Source: Chryseobacterium gleum
Lineage (GTDB): Bacteria > Bacteroidota > Bacteroidia > Flavobacteriales_D > Crocinitomicaceae
Length of the DNA stretch: 64,000 nucleotides
Assembly (NCBI GenBank): GCA_945862165.1
Contig: CAMAXI010000002.1
Coordinates: 124,001-188,000, forward strand
Direction: 5' to 3'
Shown: positions 44,309-53,675 of the stretch, piece after piece
Numbering within the stretch: position 1 is the stretch's first letter
Layout: the number at the start of each line of letters is the position of its first letter
Notes under the pieces: model-generated
Told to the model about the DNA's origin: nothing
Seen by the model: only the letters and a program-made list of their open reading frames with translations
Databases searched by the model: none
Made by a program: the position numbers and the translations under genes

Positions 44309-45496
44309 TTAAATCTCGTGGTGAATACTTTCGTCTAGGAAAGGGTGATTCACAACGGTTAACGGTGCTTTAGTAAGATTTTTCAATATGGTTTTCAAAA
44401 ACAAACCTAAAACAGCAAGTAATAAACCAATTTCTAAAAATCCAATTCTAGCATGCTCGCCCATAGAACCAGCCATGATCATAATATATACATCCACCCA
44501 ATGTCCAACTAATACGATAGAACCAACAAAAGTTAAAATTCCTGCGTGACGTTTTGCATCTCTTGACATTAACAATACCATAGGGAAAGCAAAATTAACT
44601 AAAAACATACCAAAGTATAAAAATCTAAAATCTTTAATTCTAGTTAAGTGATATGTAGTTTCTTCCGGTATATTAGCATACCAAATCAACATAAATTGAG
44701 AGAACCATAAATAAGACCACAAGAAACTTGTTGCAAACGTCCATTTACCAAGATCATGGATATGACTCTCATTAACATTTGGTAAGTAACCATTTTTCTT
44801 TAAGTACAATGTTAATGTTACCAAAGTAATCATTGTAGTACACCACATACCAGCAAACACATACCATCCAAACAAAGTACTAAACCAATGCGCATCAACA
44901 GACATAATCCAATCCCAAGACTGCATTGAACTAAAAACAGCAAAGAAAACTAAAAATACAGCTGCTTTTTTGTAATTAGTAAAGTGGATATCCGTCCCTC
45001 CTACTGTATCTTCTAATATAGATCTTTTTCTAAATCCTCTGTAGTAAATATAATACACAGATAAATAAACAAGTGTTCTAACCCAGAAAAATCCTTTATT
45101 TAAATATGCGGATTTCTCTTGAAGTATTTCGTCATTTTTAACTACTTCATCATCCATCCAAATATACAAATGAGCACCATCTTGTAGGGTAATAATTAAC
45201 AATGTTACAGCTAATAGAATTATACCTACAGGTAGGAAACCAGAAACCGCTTCAATTACTCTTTTTACAGATGCATACCACCCAGTTTCAGTTGCATATT
45301 GTAATGCCAAAAAGAAAAGAGCACCTAATCCTATTCCGAAGAAGAAAAAGCTATCAATAAGTAAATTACCAGCTATACGAGTGTTTAAATGATCATCACC
45401 AATACTTGTAGCAATTCCAATACCTGTAAACAACAATCCTACGACAATTAATGTCAGGGTAAGGATGTTAGCGTTTTTTGTTACTTTGAATTCCAT
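44309..45496 (-). CDS. actF: Alternative complex III subunit ActF (quinone-binding membrane protein)
   Basis: ActF is one of two NrfD/PsrC-like membrane subunits of the quinol:cytochrome c oxidoreductase. The 395-residue protein has about ten helices. It contains SFFFFGIGLGALFFLALQYA near the start, AVFSSMQSWDWIMSVDAHWFSTLFGWYVF and WSYLWFSQFMLIWYANIPEETTY, all typical of ActF in Bacteroidota. It has no cofactor-binding Cys motifs. It is 16 bases downstream of actE and 33 bases upstream of coxB. Confidence 0.92.
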   Translation of the reverse strand: MEFKVTKNANILTLTLIVVGLLFTGIGIATSIGDDHLNTRIAGNLLIDSFFFFGIGLGALFFLALQYATETGWYASVKRVIEAVSGFLPVGIILLAVTLLIITLQDGAHLYIWMDDEVVKNDEILQEKSAYLNKGFFWVRTLVYLSVYYIYYRGFRKRSILEDTVGGTDIHFTNYKKAAVFLVFFAVFSSMQSWDWIMSVDAHWFSTLFGWYVFAGMWCTTMITLVTLTLYLKKNGYLPNVNESHIHDLGKWTFATSFLWSYLWFSQFMLIWYANIPEETTYHLTRIKDFRFLYFGMFLVNFAFPMVLLMSRDAKRHAGILTFVGSIVLVGHWVDVYIMIMAGSMGEHARIGFLEIGLLLAVLGLFLKTILKNLTKAPLTVVNHPFLDESIHHEI

Positions 45497-45512
45497 CTTA
45501 CTTTATCTTTTA

Positions 45513-46280
45513 TTATTGTTTTGCTGGTTTATCTACTTTAACTGAATCAGAAACAGCAGCAACAGCTGATTTTCCATCTGCACTGAAAGTTCCATAAGAA
45601 GCATTTTGAAACTTACGAATATAATGTACCAAAGTCCATATCTCTTTTTTATTCAACATGGAAGCATGGGCACCCATTGCTCCTTTACCATAATAAATGG
45701 AATAAAACAATTGTCCATCTCCTAAAGTAGCTCTATCGGTATAATTCGGAACACCAGCATATGCTCCACTTGTTACCATCGGACCGTTACCATCTCCTTT
45801 TTCACCATGACAATGCATACAATTTGCAGCAAATAATTCCTTTCCTTTCTTTAAGATTGCTTCCGCATTTTTAGAAGTCAATAATAATGGATTCTTATCA
45901 TTAGCAGCTTGATTATACTCATAATCTGCTTCCGTATTTGTAGTATAATCATACCCAATCAAACCATGTGTTGAAGCAAATGCGGCAGATGGTTTTCTAT
46001 TGTATGGTAACATTAACAATACTTCTTCTTCATTCGTTCCATAATAAGGAACTGTATGATTAGGAGGTGTTAAAGCAGAAGCAGTATTTTTGAACGTTTC
46101 GTTAATTTTACCTCTAACTTCACCATAATCAACATATGGTTCTATCGCTGGGGAACGATACATGTCAGGCATGTACTCTAACCCAGCACTATCCTTATCC
46201 GCAGAACAAGAAACCATAATAATTCCAGTAACTGCGACTGCTGACAAATTTGCTATTATCTTAAAAATTTTATTCATCAC
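45513..46280 (-). CDS. actE: Alternative complex III subunit ActE (monoheme cytochrome c, lipoprotein)
   Basis: This 255-residue periplasmic cytochrome has a lipoprotein signal (lipidated Cys25 in IIMVSCSAD), an N-terminal linker with YMPDMYRSPAIEPYVDY and TPPNHTVPYYGTN, and one heme c site CMHCHG at 154-158. The candidate axial Met lies downstream in YYGKGAMGAHASML. ActE with ActA carries electrons out of complex III toward the oxidase. A tail rich in Ala, Val and Ser follows. It lies 29 bases after actD. Confidence 0.93.
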   Translation of the reverse strand: MMNKIFKIIANLSAVAVTGIIMVSCSADKDSAGLEYMPDMYRSPAIEPYVDYGEVRGKINETFKNTASALTPPNHTVPYYGTNEEEVLLMLPYNRKPSAAFASTHGLIGYDYTTNTEADYEYNQAANDKNPLLLTSKNAEAILKKGKELFAANCMHCHGEKGDGNGPMVTSGAYAGVPNYTDRATLGDGQLFYSIYYGKGAMGAHASMLNKKEIWTLVHYIRKFQNASYGTFSADGKSAVAAVSDSVKVDKPAKQ

Positions 46281-46309
46281 TCTGATAAATTACGATATAA
46301 TTGGATAAT

Positions 46310-46846
46310 CTATTTAACTTCTTTTTGATCTAATTCTACGTATCCAGTTGTTTGAATTAAAGAAGTTAATTCTTCTTCCGTAAAATTACTATTTTCAGAC
46401 ATTCTGAATTCCATTACAAAACGGTCATCCGTAGTTCGAGGATCCGGATTAGAAGCAGGTAAACCTGGTAAAATTTTATTTCTTAAAAAATAAGTCAAAG
46501 CCATACCATGTGCAGCACATAAAACTGTAAACTCAAAAGTTACTGGTATGAATGCAAGAATATTGTCAAGATATGTATTATTTGGTTTACCTCCAATGTT
46601 CATTGGCCAATCTGAAATCATGAAATAACGCATAGCAATCGTAGCCAACATTGTTCCAGTGATTGCATATAAAAATGCCATGATACCTAGACGAGTATTT
46701 TGCACTCCAATAATAGGATCAATTCCGTGAATCGGAAATGGAGAGAATACTTCAGATACTTTAACTCCTTTTGCGACTAATTTCTTTGCACCATCTTTTA
46801 GTACATCGTCATCGTCATACATTGCGTAGATAATTTTTTCTGCCAT
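46310..46846 (-). CDS. actD: Alternative complex III subunit ActD (DUF3341)
   Basis: This 178-residue protein has two membrane helices (about 50-74 and 92-116) and a cytoplasmic N-terminal domain. It shows the DUF3341 pattern: YAMYDDDDVLKDGAKKLVAKG, VFSPFPIHGID, LGIMAFLYAITGTML, GGKPNNTYLDNILAFIPVTFEFTVL and TDDRFVMEF. ActD binds no cofactor and has a structural role. It is 29 bases before actE and 9 bases after actC. Confidence 0.93.
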   Translation of the reverse strand: MAEKIIYAMYDDDDVLKDGAKKLVAKGVKVSEVFSPFPIHGIDPIIGVQNTRLGIMAFLYAITGTMLATIAMRYFMISDWPMNIGGKPNNTYLDNILAFIPVTFEFTVLCAAHGMALTYFLRNKILPGLPASNPDPRTTDDRFVMEFRMSENSNFTEEELTSLIQTTGYVELDQKEVK

Positions 46847-46855
46847 GACTCCTTA

Positions 46856-48280
46856 TTAATGATTGTTAGTATTATGGTTATCTTCTGCATGTCCATCATG
46901 TCCATGCGTATCTGGAGCATTTTTATAGGATTCTCCAGAAGATTTTAATATTGTTTTCAACTCAGCTATTGGAAGCACTGGGAAGAAACGAGCAAACAAT
47001 AAGAAAAATACAAAAAATAATCCGATTGTTCCTACATACACACCTAAATCGATATGACTTGGGTAGTGCATACTCCAAGAAGAAGGTAAATAATCACGGT
47101 GAATAGAAGAAACGATAATTACATAACGTTCAAACCACATACCAATATTTACGACAATAGAAATAATGAATGTAAATAATAAACTTCTTCTCAATGGTCT
47201 AATCCACATCAACTGAGGAGAAATAACATTACAAGTCATCATTGACCAATACGCCCACCAATATGGTCCAGAAAAACGGTTAATGAAAGCATAGGCTTCA
47301 TATTCAACGCCAGAATACCAAGAAATGAATAATTCTGTAATATAAGCAGTACCAACAATAGAACCAGTAACCATGATTACAATGTTCATATACTCCACGT
47401 GACGTGTATGTATGTATGCTTCTAAACGCATTGCTTTACGCATCACAAGCATTAATGTTTGTACCATTGCGAATCCGGAGAATACCGCTCCTGCCACGAA
47501 GTATGGAGGGAAAATGGTAGTATGCCAACCAGGAATTACCGATGTAGCAAAGTCAAAGGATACAATCGAGTGTACGGAGAATACAAGAGGTGTAGCTAAA
47601 CCAGCTAATATTAAAGAAACCATTTCAAAACGATTCCAGTTTTTAGCTCTACCTGACCAACCAAAAGAAAGTATGGAATACATTTTTTTAGGGATTGGTC
47701 TTTTTACTCTGTCTCGTAATGTTGCAAAATCAGGAATTAAACCAATGTACCAGAACACCACTGAAACGGAAAGGTATGTAGAGATTGCAAAAACGTCCCA
47801 AAGAAGTGGTGAATTAAAGTTAACCCATAAAGATCCAAATTGATTTGGAAGTGGAACAACCCAGTATGCTAACCAAATTCTACCCATGTGTATCATCGGG
47901 AAAATACCAGCCATAAATACAGCAAAGATTGTCATGGCTTCTGCTGAACGGTTAATCGCCATTCTCCATTTTTGTCTGAATAACAATAATACGGCTGAAA
48001 TTAACGTACCAGCGTGACCGATACCTACCCACCAAACGAAGTTAGTGATATCCCATGCCCAACCAATTGTTTTGTTTAATCCCCAAACACCAATACCGGT
48101 ACCAATCAAATAGGCAATACATCCTACTCCATATAAACCGATAATCAATGCTATTGAGAAAAGAACATACCACATTTTTGGTGCCTTATCCTCGATAGGT
48201 TTACACACATCAGCTGTAATATCTGCGTATGTTTTGTGACCTAAAATTAGAGGTTCTCTAATTGCTGCTTCCTTATGCAT
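46856..48280 (-). CDS. actC: Alternative complex III subunit ActC (NrfD/PsrC-like quinol-binding subunit)
   Basis: This 474-residue protein has about ten membrane helices and forms the main quinol-oxidising site of complex III next to ActB. Visible family segments are EPLILGHKTYADITADVC at the N-terminus, ITNFVWWVGIGHAGTLISAVLLLFRQKWR, WLAYWVVPLPNQFGSLWVNF and GWHTTIFPPYFVAGAVFSGFAM. The tail is His-rich (DTHGHDGHAEDNHN). Length and motif order are normal for Bacteroidota. It lies 18 bases after actB. Confidence 0.94.
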   Translation of the reverse strand: MHKEAAIREPLILGHKTYADITADVCKPIEDKAPKMWYVLFSIALIIGLYGVGCIAYLIGTGIGVWGLNKTIGWAWDITNFVWWVGIGHAGTLISAVLLLFRQKWRMAINRSAEAMTIFAVFMAGIFPMIHMGRIWLAYWVVPLPNQFGSLWVNFNSPLLWDVFAISTYLSVSVVFWYIGLIPDFATLRDRVKRPIPKKMYSILSFGWSGRAKNWNRFEMVSLILAGLATPLVFSVHSIVSFDFATSVIPGWHTTIFPPYFVAGAVFSGFAMVQTLMLVMRKAMRLEAYIHTRHVEYMNIVIMVTGSIVGTAYITELFISWYSGVEYEAYAFINRFSGPYWWAYWSMMTCNVISPQLMWIRPLRRSLLFTFIISIVVNIGMWFERYVIIVSSIHRDYLPSSWSMHYPSHIDLGVYVGTIGLFFVFFLLFARFFPVLPIAELKTILKSSGESYKNAPDTHGHDGHAEDNHNTNNH

Positions 48281-48298
48281 TACTTTCTAATTTAGCGA

Positions 48299-51200
48299 TT
48301 AATGATGAGCTTTATTTTCTTTCTTTTCACCGTGATGAGCAGATACTTTAACAACTTGTAACTTTTCTAAGTCCGAATTTTTTTCATTTCTAACTTTTAC
48401 TTGGTACCAAACGTTTGGTTTAACCCCTACTTCTTCAAGTGCTTGGTAAGAACGTTTGTCGTCCGAATTTTTACGAACTAAAGAAGTGATATCGTTCCAG
48501 TCACCTACTGTGATTGCATTAGTAGGACAAACTTCCGCACATGCTGTTACAACATCTCCATCTATAACTGGTCTAGCTTCTTTTTTAGCAACTAATTTAC
48601 CAGCTTGGATTTTTTGAACACAGAAAGAACATTTTTCCATAACCCCACGTGTACGAACTGTAACATCAGGATTTAACACCATACGACCTAAATCGTCTTG
48701 TGCAGGGTTCACTTGCGTGAATTTTTTATAGGATGGGTAATTAAACCAGTTAAAACGTCTTACTTTATAAGGACAGTTATTTGCACAATATCTTGTACCG
48801 ATACATCTGTTATAAGCCATTTGATTTAATCCTTCATTGCTATGTGTAGTTGCAGCAACTGGACATACAGTCTCACAAGAAGCGTGATTACAATGTTGAC
48901 ACATCATAGGCATGTGCACTACTTTTGGATTTTGTGCAGCAACTTCCGCTTTATCATAATCAAAAGTTTCTTTATTTTCTCTTGTTCCAACTGTAGCCTC
49001 TTCATCCGATGCATAGTAACGGTCGATACGCAACCAATGCATTTCACGTCCTCTTCTAACTTCGTCTTTCCCAACAACAGGAACATTGTTTTCTGATTGA
49101 CACGCAACCAAACAAGATCCACATCCAATACAAGAAGAAAGATCGATAGTCATTCCCCATCTGTGGCCAATTTTCTCCACTGGATGTGCTTCCCATAAGT
49201 CAAACTTACTGATATGCTCTGGTCCATGATGCGTTTCCAACATATGAGGAGGATTGTACGCTTCTTTATCTTTAGAGGTATAAATATCTAATGTCGTTTC
49301 ACGAACAATTGAATGACGACCCATTACTGTATGGTGAATCTGAGTTGCAGCGATTGGATAAATTCCCTCCACTTTTGTTACAGTTCCATTTGCAGCAAAG
49401 GATAATGTTCCGTGCTCAAAAGAAGTAAATGCAAATGCATTTTTTCCGATAGGTAAACGTTTTCCGTTTTCATCCGTTGCATGACCACCATATTCTTTCG
49501 TTTGGAAAGCAGCATTCCCGATATTTTCATCGTTAGCTCCTCTTCCATATCCTAATGCAACACCAACCGTTCCAGGAGCTTGTCCTGGAGATGGATATAC
49601 AGGTAATGTTAATTCTTTATTACCAACTTTAACAGATGCTAAATTCAATCCATTTTCTTGATCAAAAGTAGTTGCATAGTTTGTCCCCATTTCAGTAGGG
49701 TTCATGGTAATATAGTTATCCCAAGTAACTTTAGATACTGGATCTGGTAATTCTTGTAACCAAGGGTTGTTCGCTTGAGCACCAACACCAATTCCTGCTT
49801 TTCTGTATAAAACAACTTCTAAAGCTGATCCTTTTGGTAATTTACCAGCAACATTAGATAAAGCAGCATCATTGAAAACTGCAGGTGTATTTTCTACAGC
49901 AACATCGATGCAACTATCATGAATCGCTTTGTTCCAGAAAGTCTCGAAGTCAGCGTATTTAGAAGTCGCTTTAATATTATCTGCAGACCAAGTAGTTTTA
50001 ATTAAATCATATACAACTGCAGAATCTTTACCGCTTCGTTTAGCAGCACCAGCCCAAACTAAAAACGACTCTTGTGCAGCTGAAGTTTCAAATAATGGAC
50101 GTATTGTAGGTTGTGCAATTGCAAAATGACTTTTCTTTGGATTAAAATCATTCCAAGCTTCTAATGCATGGTGATCCGGACAAACATATTTACATTTAGT
50201 AGCTGTTTCATCCGCATAACCTGCTAAAGAAATCGTTAAATCAACTTTAGTCAACGCTTTTCCAAATGCTTCACCGTTAGCTAAGGTATAAACAGGATTT
50301 ACACCGTAGAAAATTACAGCAGCAGGAGCTTTTCCAGCAATTGTATTTGTTACGAAAGTATTTAAAGCTTCATCATTCGAAGCAAATAAATTAACAGTAT
50401 TAGAAGTGTTAATTGATTTACCGTAAGTACCTAATACTGTATTCAACTTGTTTGCCAAGATTTGTACAGCAGTATTATTAGAACCAGCAACAACAATCGA
50501 TTCGCCCTTAGATTTTTTCAAGGAATCAAAAGCTAAATCCGCAACTTGTTGTGCTTGTTTAGAAAGCGTTGTTGCAGCAGCAGTTTTAACACCAAATTTG
50601 TTTAATAAATAAGCAAGTACATTTGCTTCTTCAGATGGTTTAACCATTCCTCTGTAATCAGCATTTGAACCAGTGATCGAAAGGATGGATTCGAATTGGA
50701 AATGTTTAGACATCCATTCTCCATCCGGATTTCTTCTAGCACTCCATTGCGATGTATATTCCGTTGCTAATAACCAAGTAGACAAGAAATCAGCACCTAC
50801 AGAAACTATTGTTTTAGCTTTCGAGAAATCATAATCTGGTATAAAATCAGTCCCGAAAGATACTTTATTTGCATTTCGAATACCTGCATAAGAAACAGCA
50901 TCGTACTGGATGTGCTCAAAAGAAGTTCCAGCTTCATCTCCTGCATTTACTAAAGCTTTCAATTTCGCAATTGAAGCATTAGTAGATGGGGAGATTATTG
51001 TATTAGAAACTAAAATTACTTTTCCTTTTTTAGCTGCAATATCCTTTAATTTCTCTTTGATTTCTGCATCAACAGTTGACCAAGATGCAGCGTTATTTCC
51101 TTTTCTAGCACCTGCTAAACGAGCAGAATCATATAAAGGAAGAACAGACGCAATGATTTGAGGATTTACTCCTCCTTTTGTAACGCCGAAATCTTTATTT

Positions 51201-51562
51201 CCTTTGATGTAGATCGGACGACCTTCTCTTGTTTTAACCAAGATAGAAGCGTAAGAAGTTCCATCATAATAGGTAGACGCATACCAAGTTGGCATACCTG
51301 GCGTAACGTTTTCTGGTTTAACTACATAAGGAATTGCTTTTGTCACTGGTGATTCACACGCAGCAACAGTAGCAGCAGCAACACTAAAACCTAAAAATTT
51401 CAAGAAATCTCTACGGGCAGTAGAAGTTTCTTTTAGATTTTCGTCTGCTAAAAATTCATCCACTGACATGGATTGAGGAAACTCTTGGTCTCTACCTTCC
51501 ACGAAACTAGGAGTTTCGTTTAATTCTTCAAGACCTTTCCAATATTTTCTATTCGTACTCAT
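48299..51562 (-). CDS. actB: Alternative complex III subunit ActB (molybdopterin-like and iron-sulfur fusion)
   Basis: This 1087-residue protein fuses a molybdopterin-oxidoreductase-like domain (about 50-740), which holds no cofactor in known ActB, to a ferredoxin domain. The N-terminus has the Tat-variant motif TARRDFLKFLGFSVAAATVAAC (R50-R51, Cys69). The C-terminal part carries the four cluster motifs: CIGCGSCLVACQSENN, CQHCNHASCETVCPV, CIGTRYCANNCPYKVRRFNW and CSFCVQKIQAG with the later CAEVCPTNAI, enough for one [3Fe-4S] and three [4Fe-4S] clusters. It passes electrons from the quinol site to ActA. It lies 25 bases after actA. Confidence 0.95.
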   Translation of the reverse strand: MSTNRKYWKGLEELNETPSFVEGRDQEFPQSMSVDEFLADENLKETSTARRDFLKFLGFSVAAATVAACESPVTKAIPYVVKPENVTPGMPTWYASTYYDGTSYASILVKTREGRPIYIKGNKDFGVTKGGVNPQIIASVLPLYDSARLAGARKGNNAASWSTVDAEIKEKLKDIAAKKGKVILVSNTIISPSTNASIAKLKALVNAGDEAGTSFEHIQYDAVSYAGIRNANKVSFGTDFIPDYDFSKAKTIVSVGADFLSTWLLATEYTSQWSARRNPDGEWMSKHFQFESILSITGSNADYRGMVKPSEEANVLAYLLNKFGVKTAAATTLSKQAQQVADLAFDSLKKSKGESIVVAGSNNTAVQILANKLNTVLGTYGKSINTSNTVNLFASNDEALNTFVTNTIAGKAPAAVIFYGVNPVYTLANGEAFGKALTKVDLTISLAGYADETATKCKYVCPDHHALEAWNDFNPKKSHFAIAQPTIRPLFETSAAQESFLVWAGAAKRSGKDSAVVYDLIKTTWSADNIKATSKYADFETFWNKAIHDSCIDVAVENTPAVFNDAALSNVAGKLPKGSALEVVLYRKAGIGVGAQANNPWLQELPDPVSKVTWDNYITMNPTEMGTNYATTFDQENGLNLASVKVGNKELTLPVYPSPGQAPGTVGVALGYGRGANDENIGNAAFQTKEYGGHATDENGKRLPIGKNAFAFTSFEHGTLSFAANGTVTKVEGIYPIAATQIHHTVMGRHSIVRETTLDIYTSKDKEAYNPPHMLETHHGPEHISKFDLWEAHPVEKIGHRWGMTIDLSSCIGCGSCLVACQSENNVPVVGKDEVRRGREMHWLRIDRYYASDEEATVGTRENKETFDYDKAEVAAQNPKVVHMPMMCQHCNHASCETVCPVAATTHSNEGLNQMAYNRCIGTRYCANNCPYKVRRFNWFNYPSYKKFTQVNPAQDDLGRMVLNPDVTVRTRGVMEKCSFCVQKIQAGKLVAKKEARPVIDGDVVTACAEVCPTNAITVGDWNDITSLVRKNSDDKRSYQALEEVGVKPNVWYQVKVRNEKNSDLEKLQVVKVSAHHGEKKENKAHH

Positions 51563-51587
51563 ATGCTTTTAGCCTAGTCGTTTAATA

Positions 51588-52940
51588 TTAATAGTGACAT
51601 TTTGCACATTCCCATCCTCCAAGTTCTTTAACGGTAACTTTACCATCATCCAAGTACTTGTTGTAAAGAGATTTGTCGTTATTCAATAGACGTCTATGAA
51701 TTTCATCATAGTATCCATCTTTTTTACCATCTAATGGTCCTTCTTGAATTGCTTTTTCACCGTGACATTCGATACACCATCCCATCGTTAATGTTGGACG
51801 AGTCAACGGAATATTTCCTTCAATTTTATTTAATTCACCAACAGGAACTACACGAGCAGTTTCTTTTTGTTTCGTCATATCACCATGACATTGTTTACAA
51901 TCTACACCACCTACAACAACGTGTTGGGAGTGATTGAAATAAACGTGATCTGGAAGAACGTGTACTTTATTCCATTTGATTGGTTTCGTATGACCAGTGT
52001 ATGATCCAGCTCCTTCGGTACTCCAACCAGCCGCTTCGTATACTGCTTTAATTTTTTCTTGTTGTTCTGGAGTTCTACCATTCACTTGTTTGTGGCAATT
52101 CATACAAACGTTCACCGTTGGTAAACCAGCAGATTTAGATTTGGTTACAGAGTTGTGACAGTACTTACAATCAATACCATTTACACCTGCGTGAATTTCG
52201 TGCGGGAATTCAATTGGCTGTGATGGTTGGTAATTCTCTACAACACCTATATCCCCAAGACTTAAAACTAGAGAAACAATTAAAGAGAAAATCAAAACTA
52301 GTGAAACTATACCTACATAGATTTTATTTTTCCAAGCCCAAGCTTTAAACTCCTGCATATAACTTTGTTCATCTGCATCTTTCGATTCATTTAATGCAGC
52401 TTTTAACTGACGACGAACACCACTTACAGCACCAATGATTACAGCAAAAATTACACCTAGAAGAATCCACACCCAAGAAAAAGAACCTTCTTCTGTTTCC
52501 TCAGTAGTTGCAGCACCTTCAGCAGCACCATCTTTTCCATCTGCAGCTCCAGCAGCAGCAGGATCTGGTGTAGCATCTACATAATCAAAAATCGCGTCGA
52601 TTTCTTCTTTTTTCAATTCAGGAAAAGCTTGCATCGCGCTAGCAGCCCATGTCGAAACAGTTTGTGCATATGGATCAGAAGCTGCAGCAGCTTGCCAGTT
52701 ATTTACCCATTTGTAAATTGACCCTTCTTTTGCGCCTCCATCCGACCATTTTTTACGAACCTGGAATAACTTTGGCCCAGTCCCGTTCTTATGAGGTTGG
52801 TGACACGTAGCACATTTAGCCTTAAAAAGACCTTCTCCTTGTGCATTAGCGTTAAATGAACCTGCAAAAAACAACAAAGTTAATGTTGCAAAAGTCCATT
52901 TGTTAACTGATTTAAACACTTGATTTATAAATATTTTCAT
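51588..52940 (-). CDS. actA: Alternative complex III subunit ActA (multiheme cytochrome c)
   Basis: Read from the ATG at 52940 this is a 450-residue protein with a signal peptide ending FNANAQ. An N-terminal monoheme cytochrome domain has CATCHQPH at 43-47, followed by an Ala/Gly/Glu linker and two membrane helices (SWVWILLGVIFAVIIGAV; YVGIVSLVLIFSLIVSLVL). The C-terminal domain holds five more heme motifs: CKYCH, CMNCH, CKQCH, CIECH and CAKCH. Known ActA is pentaheme, so the sixth heme sits in the fused N-terminal domain, as in many Bacteroidota. It is the first gene of the act/cox operon. The longer frame to 53003 would run into the promoter. Confidence 0.95.
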   Translation of the reverse strand: MKIFINQVFKSVNKWTFATLTLLFFAGSFNANAQGEGLFKAKCATCHQPHKNGTGPKLFQVRKKWSDGGAKEGSIYKWVNNWQAAAASDPYAQTVSTWAASAMQAFPELKKEEIDAIFDYVDATPDPAAAGAADGKDGAAEGAATTEETEEGSFSWVWILLGVIFAVIIGAVSGVRRQLKAALNESKDADEQSYMQEFKAWAWKNKIYVGIVSLVLIFSLIVSLVLSLGDIGVVENYQPSQPIEFPHEIHAGVNGIDCKYCHNSVTKSKSAGLPTVNVCMNCHKQVNGRTPEQQEKIKAVYEAAGWSTEGAGSYTGHTKPIKWNKVHVLPDHVYFNHSQHVVVGGVDCKQCHGDMTKQKETARVVPVGELNKIEGNIPLTRPTLTMGWCIECHGEKAIQEGPLDGKKDGYYDEIHRRLLNNDKSLYNKYLDDGKVTVKELGGWECAKCHY

Positions 52941-52985
52941 AAATAAATTTTTTGTCGTGTGAGAAAATACACCATTTGACGATAG

Positions 52986-52993
52986 CAAAATTA
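52986..52993 (-). promoter_or_regulatory. Predicted -7 box of the act/cox operon
   Basis: On the minus strand TAATTTTG matches TAnnTTTG, with a TTG at 53016-53018 placed 22 bases upstream and the actA ATG 45 bases downstream. The same TTG lies in the first of two TATGACAATT direct repeats. Confidence 0.5.
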
Positions 52994-53010
52994 AAATAAT
53001 CACAGTGATT

Positions 53011-53031
53011 TATGACAATTCTATGACAATT
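53011..53031. repeat. Direct repeat TATGACAATT x2, 11-base period, at the act promoter
   Basis: Copies at 53011-53020 and 53022-53031 are identical and overlap the -33 region of the predicted act promoter. They could bind a regulator as a tandem dimer site. Confidence 0.5.
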
Positions 53032-53142
53032 TTAATTGCAGATGATTTAATTTAAAATGATTCTAAATAAGGATGCTAAAAATTAATATCAATTAACAAT
53101 TTTATGGTGACAACTCTATGGAGCAAATTTCTTATTTAAGTA

Positions 53143-53150
53143 TATCTTTG
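53143..53150 (+). promoter_or_regulatory. Predicted -7 box placed 5 bases before the SPOR gene
   Basis: TATCTTTG matches TAnnTTTG exactly and ends five bases before the ATG at 53156, implying little or no 5' leader. Confidence 0.45.
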
Positions 53151-53155
53151 CAATT

Positions 53156-53587
53156 ATGAAAACATATTTATTTTTTCTTTTTACACTTTTATTGTTAACT
53201 GGATATAGTCAGAATACCAAAGAAAATTCAGGAGTAGTTATCATAAAAGACAAAAAAATTGACGATTTAATCAAAAATAAAAGCAATATTCGTCGAATTT
53301 CCACTGCTGGATATCGTGTTCAAATTTATTTCAGTACGGACAAGGACAAGGTACAAGATCTTCGCATGAAGTTTATCAAGCAATATCCAAAAATGGAGAC
53401 TTATATTACGTTTGATGCACCAAATTACATCTTACGTGTTGGCGATTTCACGGAAAAAAATGATGCAGAACGATTTAAAAAAGAAATATTTAGAGAATAT
53501 CCTGAAAATTTCATTCTTAAAACCGCTATTAATGTCCCAAATGATGATGAGGATAATTGGGACTCTAAAGATAAGAGTGACGAGTGA
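53156..53587 (+). CDS. Secreted SPOR domain protein
   Basis: This 143-residue protein has a signal peptide (MKTYLFFLFTLLLLTGYSQ) and a C-terminal SPOR domain (about 53-122: GYRVQIYFSTDKDKVQDLRMKF, ETYITFDAPNYILRVGDFTE and ERFKKEIFREYP). SPOR domains bind denuded peptidoglycan at division sites. The protein is small, with little besides the domain, so it may be a peptidoglycan-binding accessory protein. The acidic tail DDEDNWDSKDKSDE ends in a GTGACGA-type repeat that also supplies the stop codon. Confidence 0.85.
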   Translation: MKTYLFFLFTLLLLTGYSQNTKENSGVVIIKDKKIDDLIKNKSNIRRISTAGYRVQIYFSTDKDKVQDLRMKFIKQYPKMETYITFDAPNYILRVGDFTEKNDAERFKKEIFREYPENFILKTAINVPNDDEDNWDSKDKSDE

Positions 53588-53675
53588 CGAAGTGACGCTT
53601 TTGTTATAGTTTTTAGATTAACAGATTGAAGATTGGCAGATTAACAGATTGCATATTAGCAGATTTTCAGATTGG
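53575..53675. repeat. Two short-repeat blocks: GTGACGA units and CAGATT units
   Basis: GTGACGAGTGACGAAGTGAC (53575-53597) overlaps the end of the SPOR gene. From 53615 to 53675, AGATTAACAGATTGAAGATT-type units repeat about six times and overlap the stop of the convergent flavoprotein gene. The same two families in the same order lie at 60938-61045. Confidence 0.65.

Noticed and set aside
49929-51352. Several plus-strand frames of 60-85 codons within actB
   Set aside because: All are antisense shadows of a gene with complete iron-sulfur motifs.
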